From positions 12,075,463-12,139,462 of the forward strand of contig NC_063176.1 of NCBI RefSeq assembly GCF_023159225.1: a stretch of 64,000 nt of DNA, in the 5' to 3' direction. The number at the start of each line of letters is the position of its first letter. Within the stretch, counting starts at the first letter, position 1. Source of the stretch: Perognathus longimembris pacificus (taxonomy: Eukaryota > Chordata > Mammalia > Rodentia > Heteromyidae). The position numbers and the translations under genes were made by a program. The notes under the pieces are model-generated. The model saw nothing but the letters and a program-made list of their open reading frames with translations, searched no databases and was not told the origin of the DNA. Shown here piece after piece: positions 33,786 through 44,668 of this stretch.

Positions 33786-34480
33786 TTTTAAAATTTTTAA
33801 TTAATAAGATTAGCAGGCTGAAGGAAAGAAAGCACTAACTTCTATCCTGGAGCCAAAACAAAAGTGGGCCAGTCTTACTGATGACAATCTCCTGAAAAGA
33901 GCAGTTCAGAACATGTAAATTTTGTAGGAAAACCACATTAATAATAAACATCACAACTCAAAACATGAAAATCAGATTAGGGAGCTATGTGTTATCTACC
34001 TGTGTCAGCCATGTCAGCCTGTGTTTACATGTCACCTTGTCCTTTTTTTTTTTTTTTTCTTGTTGAGAAACTCAACTCAGAGTTTTCCTTGCTTGTATGC
34101 CTGCTGTTGACTGTTTCCTTTTCCCCTCCACGGTGCTATTATCTATTGCCATCCTACTTCTACCATTATCCACATATAGGCACCCACATTCTGCCGATCA
34201 GTGTGATTCCAGTCACATTTTCTCCTTACGTTCCAACCGTATTGTAATGATCATGCAATCTTCTTTCTGCCTGCATTTCAATGTTCTTACAGTTTGCTAC
34301 CATTCATTTTCTCTCATTTTTCCAGATTCTTTGCTTTCACAAGGAGAATAACAAAAGGTATTTTTAAAAAGAATTCTTTTGGGTGAAGCATCCTTGTTGT
34401 TCTACAGGCACTCAGTGCGTTTTGGTGAAACCACGCACTTCTCTGCATAAATGTCCACAGAAAGCCATGTTTTCTTTTCT
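33786..34480. other. Unique sequence with an internal poly-T
   Basis: A T-run of about 17 lies at 34,043-34,058. There is no gene. The frames at 33987-34351 have no recognised content. Confidence 0.4.
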
Positions 34481-34677
34481 TTTTTTACCAATCCTGGGAC
34501 TTGAAATCTGGGCCTGAGCACTGTCCCTGGCTTCTTTTTGCTCACGGCTAGCACTCTACCACTTGAGCTACAGTACCATTTCTAGCTTTTTCTATTTAGG
34601 TGGTACTGAGGAATCAAACCCAGGGTTTCAAGCATGCTGGGTAAGCACTCTACCGCTAAGCCACATTCCCAGCCCCC
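34481..34677 (-). mobile_element. IDL-Geo SINE, minus strand
   Basis: CAATCCTGGGACTTGAAATC, CTACCACTTGAGCTACAGTA, GGAATCAAACCCAGGG and GCCACATTCCCAGCCCCC give both arms in reverse, with about 15% divergence by eye. Confidence 0.92.
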
Positions 34678-36182
34678 AAAATCATACTTTCTTATAAAGA
34701 AAATCAGAATTAAACTACAGAATTTGAAAAGCTGAAAATAAATCTTGAAGTCCATCTGGTACTATCCATTATTCTAAGGATGAAGAAAAAAAGAAACTAA
34801 CAGCAATTTTCCCCTTGTGCATCAAGGTTTCAACTTTGCATTGTTGCTGCTGCTGTTACTGTATGTTATTTCTTATGTGTAGCCTTAGATCCCGCCCAGG
34901 AGTCATATATTCAACTTAGTACCAGAAATATTTTCAATGCTCCTTCTCAGAGCTAGTCCTATGGAAGAAAACTCAGTGAGCACTCTAGATGGAGATCCTT
35001 ATATCTTCTACAGTATTTTATTGCTCCTTCCCATTTAAAAGTCAAATTTTGACAGAGAGAAAAAGAAACTGAGCTGTTATCTTCCAGGGATCACAAATGA
35101 AAAAGCAAAGCTAAAAATGCGAACTAGGTATGTCTCAATTCAGAGGTGGTTTTCATTTGTCTGCTGTTTCTGTGTGTTTGTTTTGCCAGTCAAGATTGTC
35201 TCTTCAGCGTTACAACCAGTTTAGTTTCTCAATGAAATGGTTGGTGATCCCAAGTTCCCAAGCCAGATGGCAGGTTGCTTTCTAAAATTCAGAGCTTTCT
35301 TGCCTTTGTCCATGTCTGCACTAATTTTCTGGACAACTTTAGCTGTGTCATGACAGCTGAGCCTCCTCCTCTTGGGTATGAAATGTGATTTAATGAACAT
35401 AGTGGTGATACAATCAAAGAAGTGGGAGAAAGTGGCATTAATTAATCTTTATGTTTTAGTGATAAAGTTAATATTACTTTTAAAGACATAGCTCAAGATT
35501 TATTCTACTTAAAACAAAAACAAAAAGAGATTCAGATCTTCTCCTCTAGTGCCTTCAGTTTTAACAATTTTGTTCATTTTTTTCTATTTTCTTCTCCATT
35601 CAGTAATGTGTGATTCATCTTTGTGGTCCCAGGATATCTGCTCCTTTCCCTTTAATGTAACAGCAATTTATATCCAAAGTCTCATATCATCTGATTCTTT
35701 TTTGTTTCAGATCAAAAATAGCAAGATAGATAAGTCTCTGTCAGGAAAAAACCCAACATGAATTATAAGAATCAAAATCTCACATATTTTAATACCTTAG
35801 TAGTTTAACATTATTGACTTCATTTTCCCCAGACATTGATATTAGAGCAAAACAACTGGGGCTAAAAGATTTCCTCCTACTCAGTCTTAGTCTCCAGCTA
35901 TTTGCATTTACTGCAGAATCCTGCACCAACATATGGCAGTGTCGATGCCCAGGGCTAATAAATAAATAAGCAAATAAAAACGACTGCTATACAAGAGCAT
36001 AGTGCTTCAGTTTCCTCACACTGTTCACACTGTTAGTACTTACTAAGGTAGGATTTTCATTTGGATAAAACACCTACTTCCTCACAGAGAGTAAGCAGTG
36101 AAGATATATATTGAATTACATTGGAAGGTATAATTGCCGTATTTCATTTTCCACAAATTTTGGCAGCTAAAGAAGTTGAGGA
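34678..36182. other. Unique sequence
   Basis: No gene or named repeat is recognised. Possible MIR traces near 34,780 and 35,050 (GAAACTGAGCTGTTATCTTC) are too short to call. Confidence 0.4.
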
Positions 36183-36365
36183 ATGTACTGCTCATCCAGC
36201 TACAAGGGAAGTATAAATAGGAGTATCACTGTTCAGGAAGGCCTAAGATCTATCAAGAAACCCTATCAGAAAGAGAATGAAAGCAAAATGGGTGGGGAGT
36301 ATGACTCAAGTACAGAGCACATGCCTGGAAAGCACAAGGGCCTAAACTCAAATCCCATACTTCCA
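36183..36365 (+). mobile_element. 7SL-like + tRNA-like composite SINE, degraded
   Basis: TACTGCTCATCCAGCTACAA, then GGTGGGGAGTATGACTCAAG, ACAGAGCACATGCCTGGAAA and GCACAAGGGCCTAAACTCAA ATCCC. The right arm is the plain tRNA-like type. Confidence 0.65.
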
Positions 36366-36404
36366 ACAGACAAACAAGTGTGCATGACTTCTCAGAGGAA
36401 AATT

Positions 36405-36642
36405 ATCTTCTATTCCTTGGACAGTTACTATTTAGGATCTACTCTATAACAGGAACTAGGTCATGAATTTGTTTGACCACAACCTTGTGTCCCATTATAA
36501 TACCCATGTTTAAAACAAGAACTTGAATCTTTAGAAGGTTGTATGACTACTTCCAGACTCTATGTTTAGCAAATGATGAAGATGGTATTAGACTCTGATC
36601 CCCAAAGCCACACTCTTTTAGCCAACTCCTTTCCCACATACA
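36405..36642 (+). mobile_element. MIR element
   Basis: TAACAGGAACTAGGTCATG, CCATTATAATACCCATGTTT, GAAGGTTGTATGACTACTTC and CCCCAAAGCCACACTCTTTT AGCC follow MIR order from centre to 3' end, well diverged. Confidence 0.7.
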
Positions 36643-37611
36643 GACAACACCCTTAAATGTAAATTACTTCCTCCTTATTGGTCACCAATATTGATAACCA
36701 GTTTCCTCATACAAACCTGTTATCTAAAAGTGAATGACTGGCACTGCTTTAGAGCTGAAGTGATATGCTAAAGCATTCAGTGAACTGACAAATGTATTGA
36801 GGGCTTCAGGCCCCCTGAGTCTGTCTTGTCACATCATGTAAGTGATAGCCAGCCGGAAGTGTATACCAGGAACTCCAGAAAGGGACTTATTTCCACAGCA
36901 GGAGTAATGCAGATTTTACCAAACACTGGGCTGGTGTTCTAGTCTTGCATCATATCCCAGGTGTCCTCTAGTACAGTTAGACACAGACCAAAACTCCTGC
37001 AGAAGTATACAATATTGAGCTTTGATGTGACAGAAAGCATCTTAATTCTTTTGATGTTTTGTACGAGGTGAATCGGAGCTGAGGATACAGTTCAGGGGTA
37101 GGATGCATATACAAGGCCCTGCCTGCATCCTTGCTTTCTCAGTCTCACAGATACACACATAGGTTAATGAACTGAAAGACTGTTGATGTACGTTTGTTAG
37201 CATAATTAGTTCTAAGGATTCTGCTTTGTCGGGTTTTGTGAAATTTCTGGAGAAGTCATGGCCTAAACTACAGAAACCAGAAAGAGAAGCTGGCTAGGGC
37301 AAATTAAATACCCATACCCGATATGATCATTGGCTGGTTCTACTGCAAGCTAAAATGTTTTCCTTAGTGCCCTGGTAGAGTTTAAAAGCTCATATTGGGG
37401 TTTTATTTTGAAATTTACTTTCATCTGTAAATAGCCTACTTTGTGTTTTTCACTGTTGATTTGTTCATTCATTTTAATAAAAGGTGGTTTTCTTGATCTA
37501 AGGTTTGTACACTCAGATTTCTTAAGGATGTGCATTCCTGTTTGGTTTCCCATCATAAACAACTTTCAGATGACTTAAAATTGCATACTTTGTTCCAAAA
37601 ACTCTATTTTC
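36643..37611. other. Unique sequence, with a weak ID-like trace
   Basis: Around 37,073-37,130 the text GGAGCTGAGGATACAGTTCA, then ACAAGGCCCTGCCTG, resembles an ID-like SINE head. Otherwise no gene or repeat is recognised. Confidence 0.4.
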
Positions 37612-37938
37612 TGGCTAGGTATGCTGGCTTGTTCCTGACTCCACTTCTCAGGAGTCAAGAATCGTCAGGATTGTAGTTTAAAACAAACCCAGGAAAACAT
37701 TTGTAAGACTTTATCTCGGCCAATAAGCCAGGTATAGTGACACATGCCTATGATTCCATATACCCATGAGGCTGAGACAAGAGGCAGAAATCCAAGGCTA
37801 GCCCTAGGCAAGAGCAAGAGACCATATCTGAATATATTAAAGCAAAGAAGGACAAGGTATGTGGCTCAAATGGCTCTTGCACTTCCCTGGCAAGTGCACA
37901 ACCATGAGTTCAAAGCTGAGTACCACAAAAACTATTAA
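37612..37938 (+). mobile_element. Trimeric old SINE (two 7SL-like arms plus tRNA-like arm)
   Basis: Two successive left-type arms (TGGCTAGGTATGCTGGCTTG; CCAGGTATAGTGACACATGC CTATG) are followed by GACAAGGTATGTGGCTCAAA and CATGAGTTCAAAGCTGAGTA CC. The right arm lacks the Geo insert. The 64-codon frame at 37744 is within it. Confidence 0.7.
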
Positions 37939-37999
37939 GATAATCAATTTGCTATTTTGTATGTGACTTGGACTTTAACTCAGGGCTTGCTCTTGCTTG

Positions 38000-38100
38000 G
38001 CTTTTTCTGAAGGCTAGCTAGCACTGTCACTTGAACTACACCATCACTGGCTGTTTAGAAATTAGCCAAATTAGAAATAAGAAACCTGTGGTCTATGTTA
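38000..38100 (-). mobile_element. 7SL-like + Geo composite SINE, first part (split by L1)
   Basis: CTTTAACTCAGGGCTTGCTC, GCACTGTCACTTGAACTACA and AGCCAAATTAGAAATAAG follow the reversed composite. It is completed by a second piece at 38,478-38,582. Confidence 0.65.
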
Positions 38101-38107
38101 ACCTGAA

Positions 38108-38477
38108 ACCGTGACTTTTTTTTTCTTTTTTTTTTTCATATTCCCCTCCCATGGTTTTACCCCTGATGTTAGTGTAACTTATTTTATTATCCTGGATATT
38201 GTACAAATGTATAGTGGAACTTGGGAAGGGAAAGGTAATACCAAAATCGAGAGACAAAGGATAAAAAGACAAACGAATGCAACAGCAATAATTACAAAAC
38301 TATATGGTGTAAACCAACTGTACAACTCACGGGGGGGGGGAGAAGGAAATTGGGAGAGGGAGGCAAGGGAAAAATGAGGGAGGAGGTAACAAGTTGGATA
38401 AGAAATGTACACACTGCCTTATGTATGAAACTGTAACGCCTCTGTACTTCATTTTGACAAAACCAAATTTTAAAAAA
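38108..38477 (+). mobile_element. L1 3'UTR (type A) with poly-G tract, inserted in a SINE
   Basis: CCCCTCCCATGGTTTTACCC, GGGAAGGGAAAGGTAATACC, AACAGCAATAATTACAAAAC, a 10-G run in a purine tract, GGAGGTAACAAGTTGGATAA and GTAACGCCTCTGTACTTCAT. The interrupted SINE resumes after it. The opposite-strand frames here are composition artefacts. Confidence 0.88.
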
Positions 38478-38582
38478 GAAGTCTTCATGAGCTTTTTTGC
38501 CCAGGATGACTTCTAACCACAGTCTTCTAAGCTTAGCTTTTTTAATAGCTAGAACTGCAGGTATAAGCCACTAGAGCCATGC
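38478..38582 (-). mobile_element. Composite SINE, second part
   Basis: GTCTTCATGAGCTTTTTTGC CCAGGATG, then AATAGCTAGAACTGCAGGTA TAAGCC, completes the reversed left arm of the SINE that starts at 38,000. Confidence 0.65.
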
Positions 38583-38609
38583 TTTAATACCTCTTTAAAA
38601 GTAGCATTC

Positions 38610-38750
38610 TAATCAAAGAGCTATAACATGACTAAAATCAATTAATTATATCAAGGTAGCTTCCATTGATCAAGATATATTGTATTCATCGACTGCTTTG
38701 TTAAATGGCAACGCCTTTGTAAAACTACTTAACAATTAAAGATAGCGTAT
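38610..38750 (+). mobile_element. L1 3' end (type B), short
   Basis: ATTGATCAAGATATATTGTA TTCATCG, then AAATGGCAACGCCTTTGTAA AACTACTTAACAATTAAAG, is the type B signature. Confidence 0.7.
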
Positions 38751-38790
38751 AGTTTTGTTTTGTTTTTAAGTACTGAAATACATTAAACGA

Positions 38791-39180
38791 TGTTAGGAAA
38801 ACAGAGGACAAAGGAAGGAAACAGGCCAGACTCCAGCTTCCACAGACCAGGACTGTTTATTGAGACGGAGCATCAAGGGACACAGACTTCCCACAGGCTT
38901 GGAGCCTGTGCAATGAGGTGGGACAGGAGTTGGGTTTGCATGAGGTCTGGGCAAGGAGGCAGGAAGTTAATGAAAAAGCCATTAGGTCTAGGGAGGTGGG
39001 GAGCTTGCCCGCTGGGCCCACAATGGAACGCTTACAGCCAAGCGTAGGTAGATTGCCTGCCTGTGTCAGGCAGTCTGACATCTATATGCACCTGGGAAAA
39101 CAGCATGGGGCCAAGCCTTCAGAGGAACCCTGTGTGTATCACGCATTCTCCAGCCTCATTTTCCATTTCTTCCTTAAACA
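38791..39180 (-). mobile_element. Candidate LTR (about 390 bp), minus strand
   Basis: The ends are TGTTAGGA at 38791 and TCCTTAAACA ending at 39180, an imperfect inverted repeat. The minus strand contains AATAAAC at about 38,855-38,861, and the interval is GC-richer than its flanks. No TSD is seen. The family is not recognised. The overlapping frames at 38790-39190 run on both strands and are treated as non-coding. Confidence 0.4.
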
Positions 39181-39844
39181 TGCTACATAATTGCAAATTA
39201 CGTCACTGATGCTCCTCTTCCCCAGAAGCAATTTAAAGATTTTCATCACAAATATGCTCATCTTGCATGCCCCACTCCAACTGTTTCAAAATTCTAGAAT
39301 CCGTCCAATTCAACTCGTCTTCCCTCCACACTTGGGCTTGTTCCTGAATCTGCACGGAAACACCTACCTTCCCCAAATGCTGATCAAGCAGGTGCAATCT
39401 CTCTTTTCTAGGTGCTTTCTCGAGTGTTCATTGAAACGCCTCCCACCTCGCCATGAGCATGATGACGTTTAGGAAGTTTTGTCTAAATTCAGGAGCTGCA
39501 GAAAATTGGGCGTTTAGGAGATATTTTGTCTCTTGACATCAAGGTCCCCTGTGGAGTGTCACTGCTATAGTACTGCCTCAAAAGAAAACCGTGGCATCAA
39601 CCCAATAAAATGGAGTCAGAGAAAAATAGAGAATGCCTTTGGTAAATCATGATGGGTCTATTCAGAGAAACAGCATTGGCAGGACAGAAACGTGATCGTC
39701 ATCTTGGATTCCTGCTAACTGCCTACCGCATTCTGCATTTAAAAAGTAGGTTCTACTTACTCAATACCTCACAAATCCAAATCCAGAATTCTTGCTCAAC
39801 TGGTAAGTTCATTACTCATGTCTTAATTTTTAAAAGCCGTTGCG
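39181..39844. other. Unique sequence
   Basis: The frames at 39191-39472 and 39649-39888 contain no recognised motif. No repeat is identified. Confidence 0.4.
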
Positions 39845-40095
39845 ATGGAAACGGGTGGCTCACACCTATAATTCTATGTACTCAGTAGTTGGAGATCTAA
39901 GGACCATACCATAGCTTAAAGCCAGCCTGGGCGCAAAAGTCAGTGAGACTCTCGTCTCTAATTAACCAGCAAAAAACTAGAAGTGGAGTTTGGCTGAAGT
40001 GTTAAAACCCCTCCTTGAGAGAAAAAAAAAAAAAATCCAAGCCAGAGCACAAAGCCTTGAGTTCAAGACCCAAAACAAGTACCAAAAAGCAAAAC
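39845..40095 (+). mobile_element. 7SL-like + Geo composite SINE
   Basis: ACGGGTGGCTCACACCTATA ATTC, GCCAGCCTGGGCGCAAAAGT, CTCTAATTAACCAGCAAAAA and a right arm with AAGTGGAGTTTGGCTGAAGT and GAGTTCAAGACCC. Confidence 0.8.
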
Positions 40096-40225
40096 AAGGG
40101 CGCTTTCTTCCTTCTAAGTAAGCTGAATTTATAAAAGAATTTCTTGCCACTTTGGAACTTATAATGGCTGGGGGAAATGTACTCATCAGCCCTAGGATAG
40201 GAAGCGACTAAATAGATCATCTTTA

Positions 40226-40363
40226 GGGCTGGGGATATGGCCTAGTGGCAAGAGTGCCTGCCTCATATACATGAGGCCCTGGGTTCGAGAAAAAGAAGCC
40301 AGGGACAGTGCTCAGGCCGAGTCCAAGCCCCAGGACTGGCCAAAATAAATAAATAAATAAATA
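40226..40363 (+). mobile_element. Internally deleted young IDL-Geo SINE, perfect TSD
   Basis: The left arm is near-consensus to GGGTTCGA and then joins directly to GAAAAAGAAGCCAGGGACAG. About 75-85 bases are missing, including the right-arm A-box region. An (AAAT)n tail follows. The 16-bp TSD AAATAGATCATCTTTA lies at 40210-40225 and 40364-40379. Confidence 0.95.
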
Positions 40364-40379
40364 AAATAGATCATCTTTA

Positions 40380-41334
40380 ATGGGAAATATTAAACCTCAC
40401 TTTGAAAGCAAATTTGAAGAGGGTTTGGACCAAGCCAGAGGTAAATGAGAACTCTACCAGATTCTATGCAAAAGAAACAAAAGAAATAGGTCTCGGGAAC
40501 AGCATGGAAACTGGTGTTGCTAGCAGGGAATGTTGAGAATCTAGGCTGGATGGCCAGACCCCAGAGAATACTAGTTGTTCCCGTGAATGAGCAAGGGAAG
40601 GCACACTAAGATTTTTAGCTAAGGAATATGATCTGACTGTACAATTCTCTAGGAAGAACCAACTGCAATTTTTTTTCACATTCTGCCATGATAGACATGA
40701 CACTTCAAGGCAGTCTTCTTGCTGAGAACTAGAAAAGCAGAATTTAAGAGTCTTTTTCAGACATTAGAACATGCAGGGCAGTAGTAAATTATGGGGACTT
40801 ACATGGAAGCGGAAAGTTCAGTTATTAGCCTGGCATCTGAGCCAGTTTTCCCTCAGGGGCTGTTGTTTAGTGAAGGAAGATTTCCCAGAGTCTGGGCACT
40901 GGGCACAGCACAGGGCAATGGAGACCAAAACCAGGTTCCAGAGCCTGTGATAGAAGACAATTGCTAAAGCACAGCCATGGGTGGGGAGAGGGAACGTCTT
41001 CACTTGAATCGACTATATTTTAAAAGTTCAAGCTACAAGTATAGAAGGGTGACAAAAATAACAAAACAAGAATGGGAAGCTACCAAGTTGGTTCAAGGGA
41101 AAAAAAGAAAGTTATTTAAACAAAACTTTTGTTTTTGAAGCCAGGAGAGATTTTTAAAACTAGAATAAGTAAAAAGTACGTGGTAGGTTTGACCTCAACA
41201 GTGCTAGCAGCTAATGTAATAATTATATGTAAGCTTGATTAAATATAGATTCTCTATTTTAAAAACTTGTGAGATTCACCTTTTTTAAAGAAACAAGTGA
41301 TTACAAGGGATACCTTGGATGTGTTGCCTCTCAT
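40380..41334. other. Unique sequence
   Basis: No gene or named repeat is recognised. Confidence 0.4.
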
Positions 41335-41480
41335 TCTCCCTCAGCTTGCTTATTTCACTGGTGCTTTACCACTTGATCCACAGGTTTTAGTTAATCAATT
41401 GGAAATAGAGTCTCATAGAACTTTCTGCTCAGTGTGGTTTTTGAATCAAGATCCTCCAGGTTTTACATGAGCTTTTGAGT
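41335..41480 (-). mobile_element. 7SL-like + Geo composite SINE, degraded
   Basis: GGTGCTTTACCACTTGATCC ACAG, GTTAATCAATTGGAAATAGA GTCTCATAG and AATCAAGATCCTCCAGG follow the reversed composite in order. Confidence 0.6.
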
Positions 41481-42308
41481 TGAATAGACCTTGTGTTAAT
41501 ACTTCCATGTGGTATATAAATTCCTGCAGAATCTACCAAAAAGATGCAAAAAAAAATTTCCTCATTTCCTTCTAGTTACAGGTGTTCAAATTTTTATGCT
41601 AAGCATATAAATCGAAAGAAGGTAAATTATAAGTAACATTGTAGGAATTTCCATCCCTGTACAGAAGTAAAACATCTCATCATGAAATGAAGCTGGGAAA
41701 ATAAAGTTTATTCCTGACCAATACCAGTACAAATAATATGATGAATATTCCTGGAAAATTGCATTTCAAGGATGCAAGCTGCTTTACATTTTAAGTCACT
41801 GTGGTCTTGTCTTGCTGGCCAATGGCTCAGATTTTCCTATCTGATCATAAAATGCCACTTCATCTAACCCACAATGAGGATTGTAAACTAGATTCCAGCC
41901 AGCCCGTCAGTTTCTCTCAGGTTCAGAGAAGCAGTAGCCCTTCCTTTCTTATACATGAAAACAGGTCAATCAAAAAGCAAAAAAACAAATAGAGCCAAGT
42001 AGACAATTTGGGAAGGGGCCTTCATGTCCGAGAGTCCTAGATTTGGATTAAAAACTTGAAAAGAAATCCCCTTTCCACTCAAACACAAAGCTGCTGTATT
42101 CATTTGTGTACTTAATTCATAAGTCCAATTATGTATTTTGAATATATATTGCAATAATTTTTACCCAGAAAAGAGATAAATTGCTTTTCCTGAAATCCTG
42201 CCACTATACTTCATAATTATTTTATATCTTAATATAGATTTGATCATAAAATCATTTATGTATGACAGGTTTTCAATATAACCACTCCAGAAGAGAATTA
42301 CATAATTG
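41481..42308. other. Unique AT-rich sequence
   Basis: No gene or named repeat is recognised. Confidence 0.4.
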
Positions 42309-42495
42309 ACAGTGGGTGCCAGTGACTCTAAACCTGTAATTCTCACTACTCAGGAGGCTAAGATTCAGAGGATCACAGTTCCAGTATAGGGAGAAAAGTC
42401 CAAGGACTCTATGCCTAAAATCACCAACAAAAACACTGAGCTGGAGGTGTGGTCCAAGTGGTAGAGAACCTCAGTTCAAGCCTCCCTACTGGCAG
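42309..42495 (+). mobile_element. 7SL-like + tRNA-like composite SINE
   Basis: AGTGGGTGCCAGTGACTCTA, CACTACTCAGGAGGCTAAGA, GAGCTGGAGGTGTGGTCCAA and CCTCAGTTCAAGCCTCCCTA. The right arm lacks its middle. Confidence 0.75.
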
Positions 42496-44145
42496 ATAAA
42501 TTATATATTTGGCAAATATCAGTGTATCAAACAGCTCCAAAATCTACCATTCCTTTGATATGTATTGTAGCTTTGTGTTAGAGAAAGGAGAGAAAAATTC
42601 TAATTGCACAAATCCATCTCACCAGAATCTACAGTAAGCAGAAAATCAGGTGTGTTGCTAATCAAAGTATTTTTTCTACTGCTTTATTCATGTGCTTTTC
42701 AAACATCTCCTTTTTGTGTCCAAAGTAGCTGTCACTGCAGTATTCTGCAAACTAGACTATTCATTCTTTCCCTGCTCTTTAAGATCTATACATTGCTGAA
42801 AAATTTCTCCTTAGTGTGGGAGAAGCATGAAAATAGATATGTAACATTTGTTAATTGGAACATAAAATATTTAATTTTATGTAGGAATTATTTCAGTGTA
42901 TATCACTTCCTCAAAGAATAGATGCTCAGTAAAAGTCATAAAACCACTGAATGAATGGGAGGGTAAAGGCTGTAAACATAAAACTTGTGCACATATGGCA
43001 AGAAAGGGAGAGAAAATTATTATTGTTTGCCCTAATGAACGTCTAGTGAAACCTGGAGGAGGAGACGGAAAAAGCAGTGATCGGGAGGAGGCTATTTCTG
43101 AGCAGCTCTCTCGTGACCTGGGAATCCTCTGTGCTCACATAAACATACAGAAGATTTCCTTTGAATTTGTTTTTGAATTTTACTTTCAACATATTTTTAA
43201 CCGATTGCTCACAGTAAGTTGTTTAACTGCTCTCCAGTTTTCTGCAGGCAGGTGATTATCCATATTGTAAAACATAAAACTAATAGTAGAAATAAAAAAT
43301 TAAATTATGTTTAGATGGTCTTGGATATGCTGGGTAGTTTTGTTTCATCAACATTCCTGGTCCCCTAGGAAAAACCAAGTGTATCGAAAGGATTCTATGC
43401 CACCAAAATTGTTCTCACTCTATGTTTAAATCCTAAAGGACAATGCTTATTAGAAGTACCAAGCCATTTTATACACAAATAATTAATCCTCCCCCCCGCC
43501 AAAATCTAGATTTTAAACCCACTTGACTTGCCTTGGTTCTGAATTAAACATAGTAGTTAAGTTGTTCTAGGGACTGTTAGAGAAATACAGAGATCTACCA
43601 TTTTATTATGTCAAATGCAGCAAAGATCAACAGGTCAGTAATGAGACTGTTTGCTTTGTATTTTCCAAAGAGATGAAATCTCTTAACCGAATCCTCCACG
43701 TAATCATCCCCAAATCCCAACCTATATCTATTGTGATCCCCATTTCAAGTTAAAATGAAATTTATTTTCTAGTGTTCTCTCTGAGTTTGCTTCTGGCTCA
43801 AGAGATTTTTGAATAGCACTTGCTGTTTGCTTGCCAATCACTCAAGTGGCTCCATCCCCAGGGGGTTCCCCCAGGCTGCCGCCTGGGAGCTGGAGTAGGG
43901 CTGGATTGTTAAACAAGCTCATGCAGTAACACACAAAACCCTCACATGGGAAGCCTGAGCAAATACTGTGGCTTAAAGTAACACATTTGTATGAGAACAC
44001 AAGGATGAGTGCAATGTGCACTATTGTCCAATATTCCTGCTGTATTCTACTTTGAAGAAGGGCCCTGGGATTGAAGGCATGCCATGGTGGCCATATAAGT
44101 AGAATTCCTGTTTGTTTGTTTGTATGTTTGTTTTGGAGGAAGTTT
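42496..44145. other. Unique sequence with a GC-rich hairpin cluster
   Basis: The frames at 42604-42921 and 42896-43255 are not recognisable proteins. A GC-rich pair of short inverted repeats lies at 43,855-43,892. Confidence 0.4.
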
Positions 44146-44161
44146 TAAGAGGGACAGATTC

Positions 44162-44369
44162 GGGGCTGGGGATATAGCCTAGTGGCAAGAGTGCCTGCCT
44201 CGGATACACAAGGCCCTAGGTTCGATTCCCCAGCACCACATATACAGAAAACGGCCAGAAGCGGTGCTGTGGCTCAAGTGGCAGAGTGCTAGCCTTGAGC
44301 GGGAAGAAACCAGGGACGGAGCTCGGGCCCTGAGTCCAAGGCCCAGGACTGGCCAAAAAAAAAAAAGAA
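44162..44369 (+). mobile_element. Young IDL-Geo SINE (CGGG subfamily), perfect TSD
   Basis: It has the same diagnostic positions as the 31694 copy: GGATATAGCC, GCCTCGGATACACA, CCCTAGGTTCGATTCC, AGAAGCGG, GAGCGGGAAG. The A12 tail and the 16-bp TSD TAAGAGGGACAGATTC (44146-44161, 44370-44385) mark a recent insertion. Confidence 0.97.
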
Positions 44370-44439
44370 TAAGAGGGACAGATTCTAGACAACATCTTTA
44401 TGACTATTTAACTATAACAACTATCTTTATAGTTTTTAT

Positions 44440-44668
44440 TTTATGTCCCACTCAGAGTGAAGTTACTAGAGGGATGATAGAGGGCAAACAGAGAGGAAAG
44501 AAGAGGGTCAAAATACTTCACATACCTGTGTGAAAATAGAACAAGGAAGCTTGTTGAGATTAGTTTGGGAAATGGAGAAGGAAGAGGGGCCGGATCCGAT
44601 CAAGGTACATTGCACGTATATACAGACCTGCCCTCTCGTACAAATAATTGATGCTAATAAAAAGTAAA
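44440..44668 (+). mobile_element. L1 3' end, variant
   Basis: A purine-rich stretch, then CCGATCAAGGTACATTGCAC, then CTCTCGTACAAATAATTGAT GCTAATAAAAAG, is a rodent-type L1 3' end distinct from types A and B but related to B. Confidence 0.6.

Noticed and set aside
38791..39190. Frames on both strands of a GC-richer island, considered as a gene
   Set aside because: No motif or splice structure; LTR-like ends and a polyadenylation signal fit a retroelement better.
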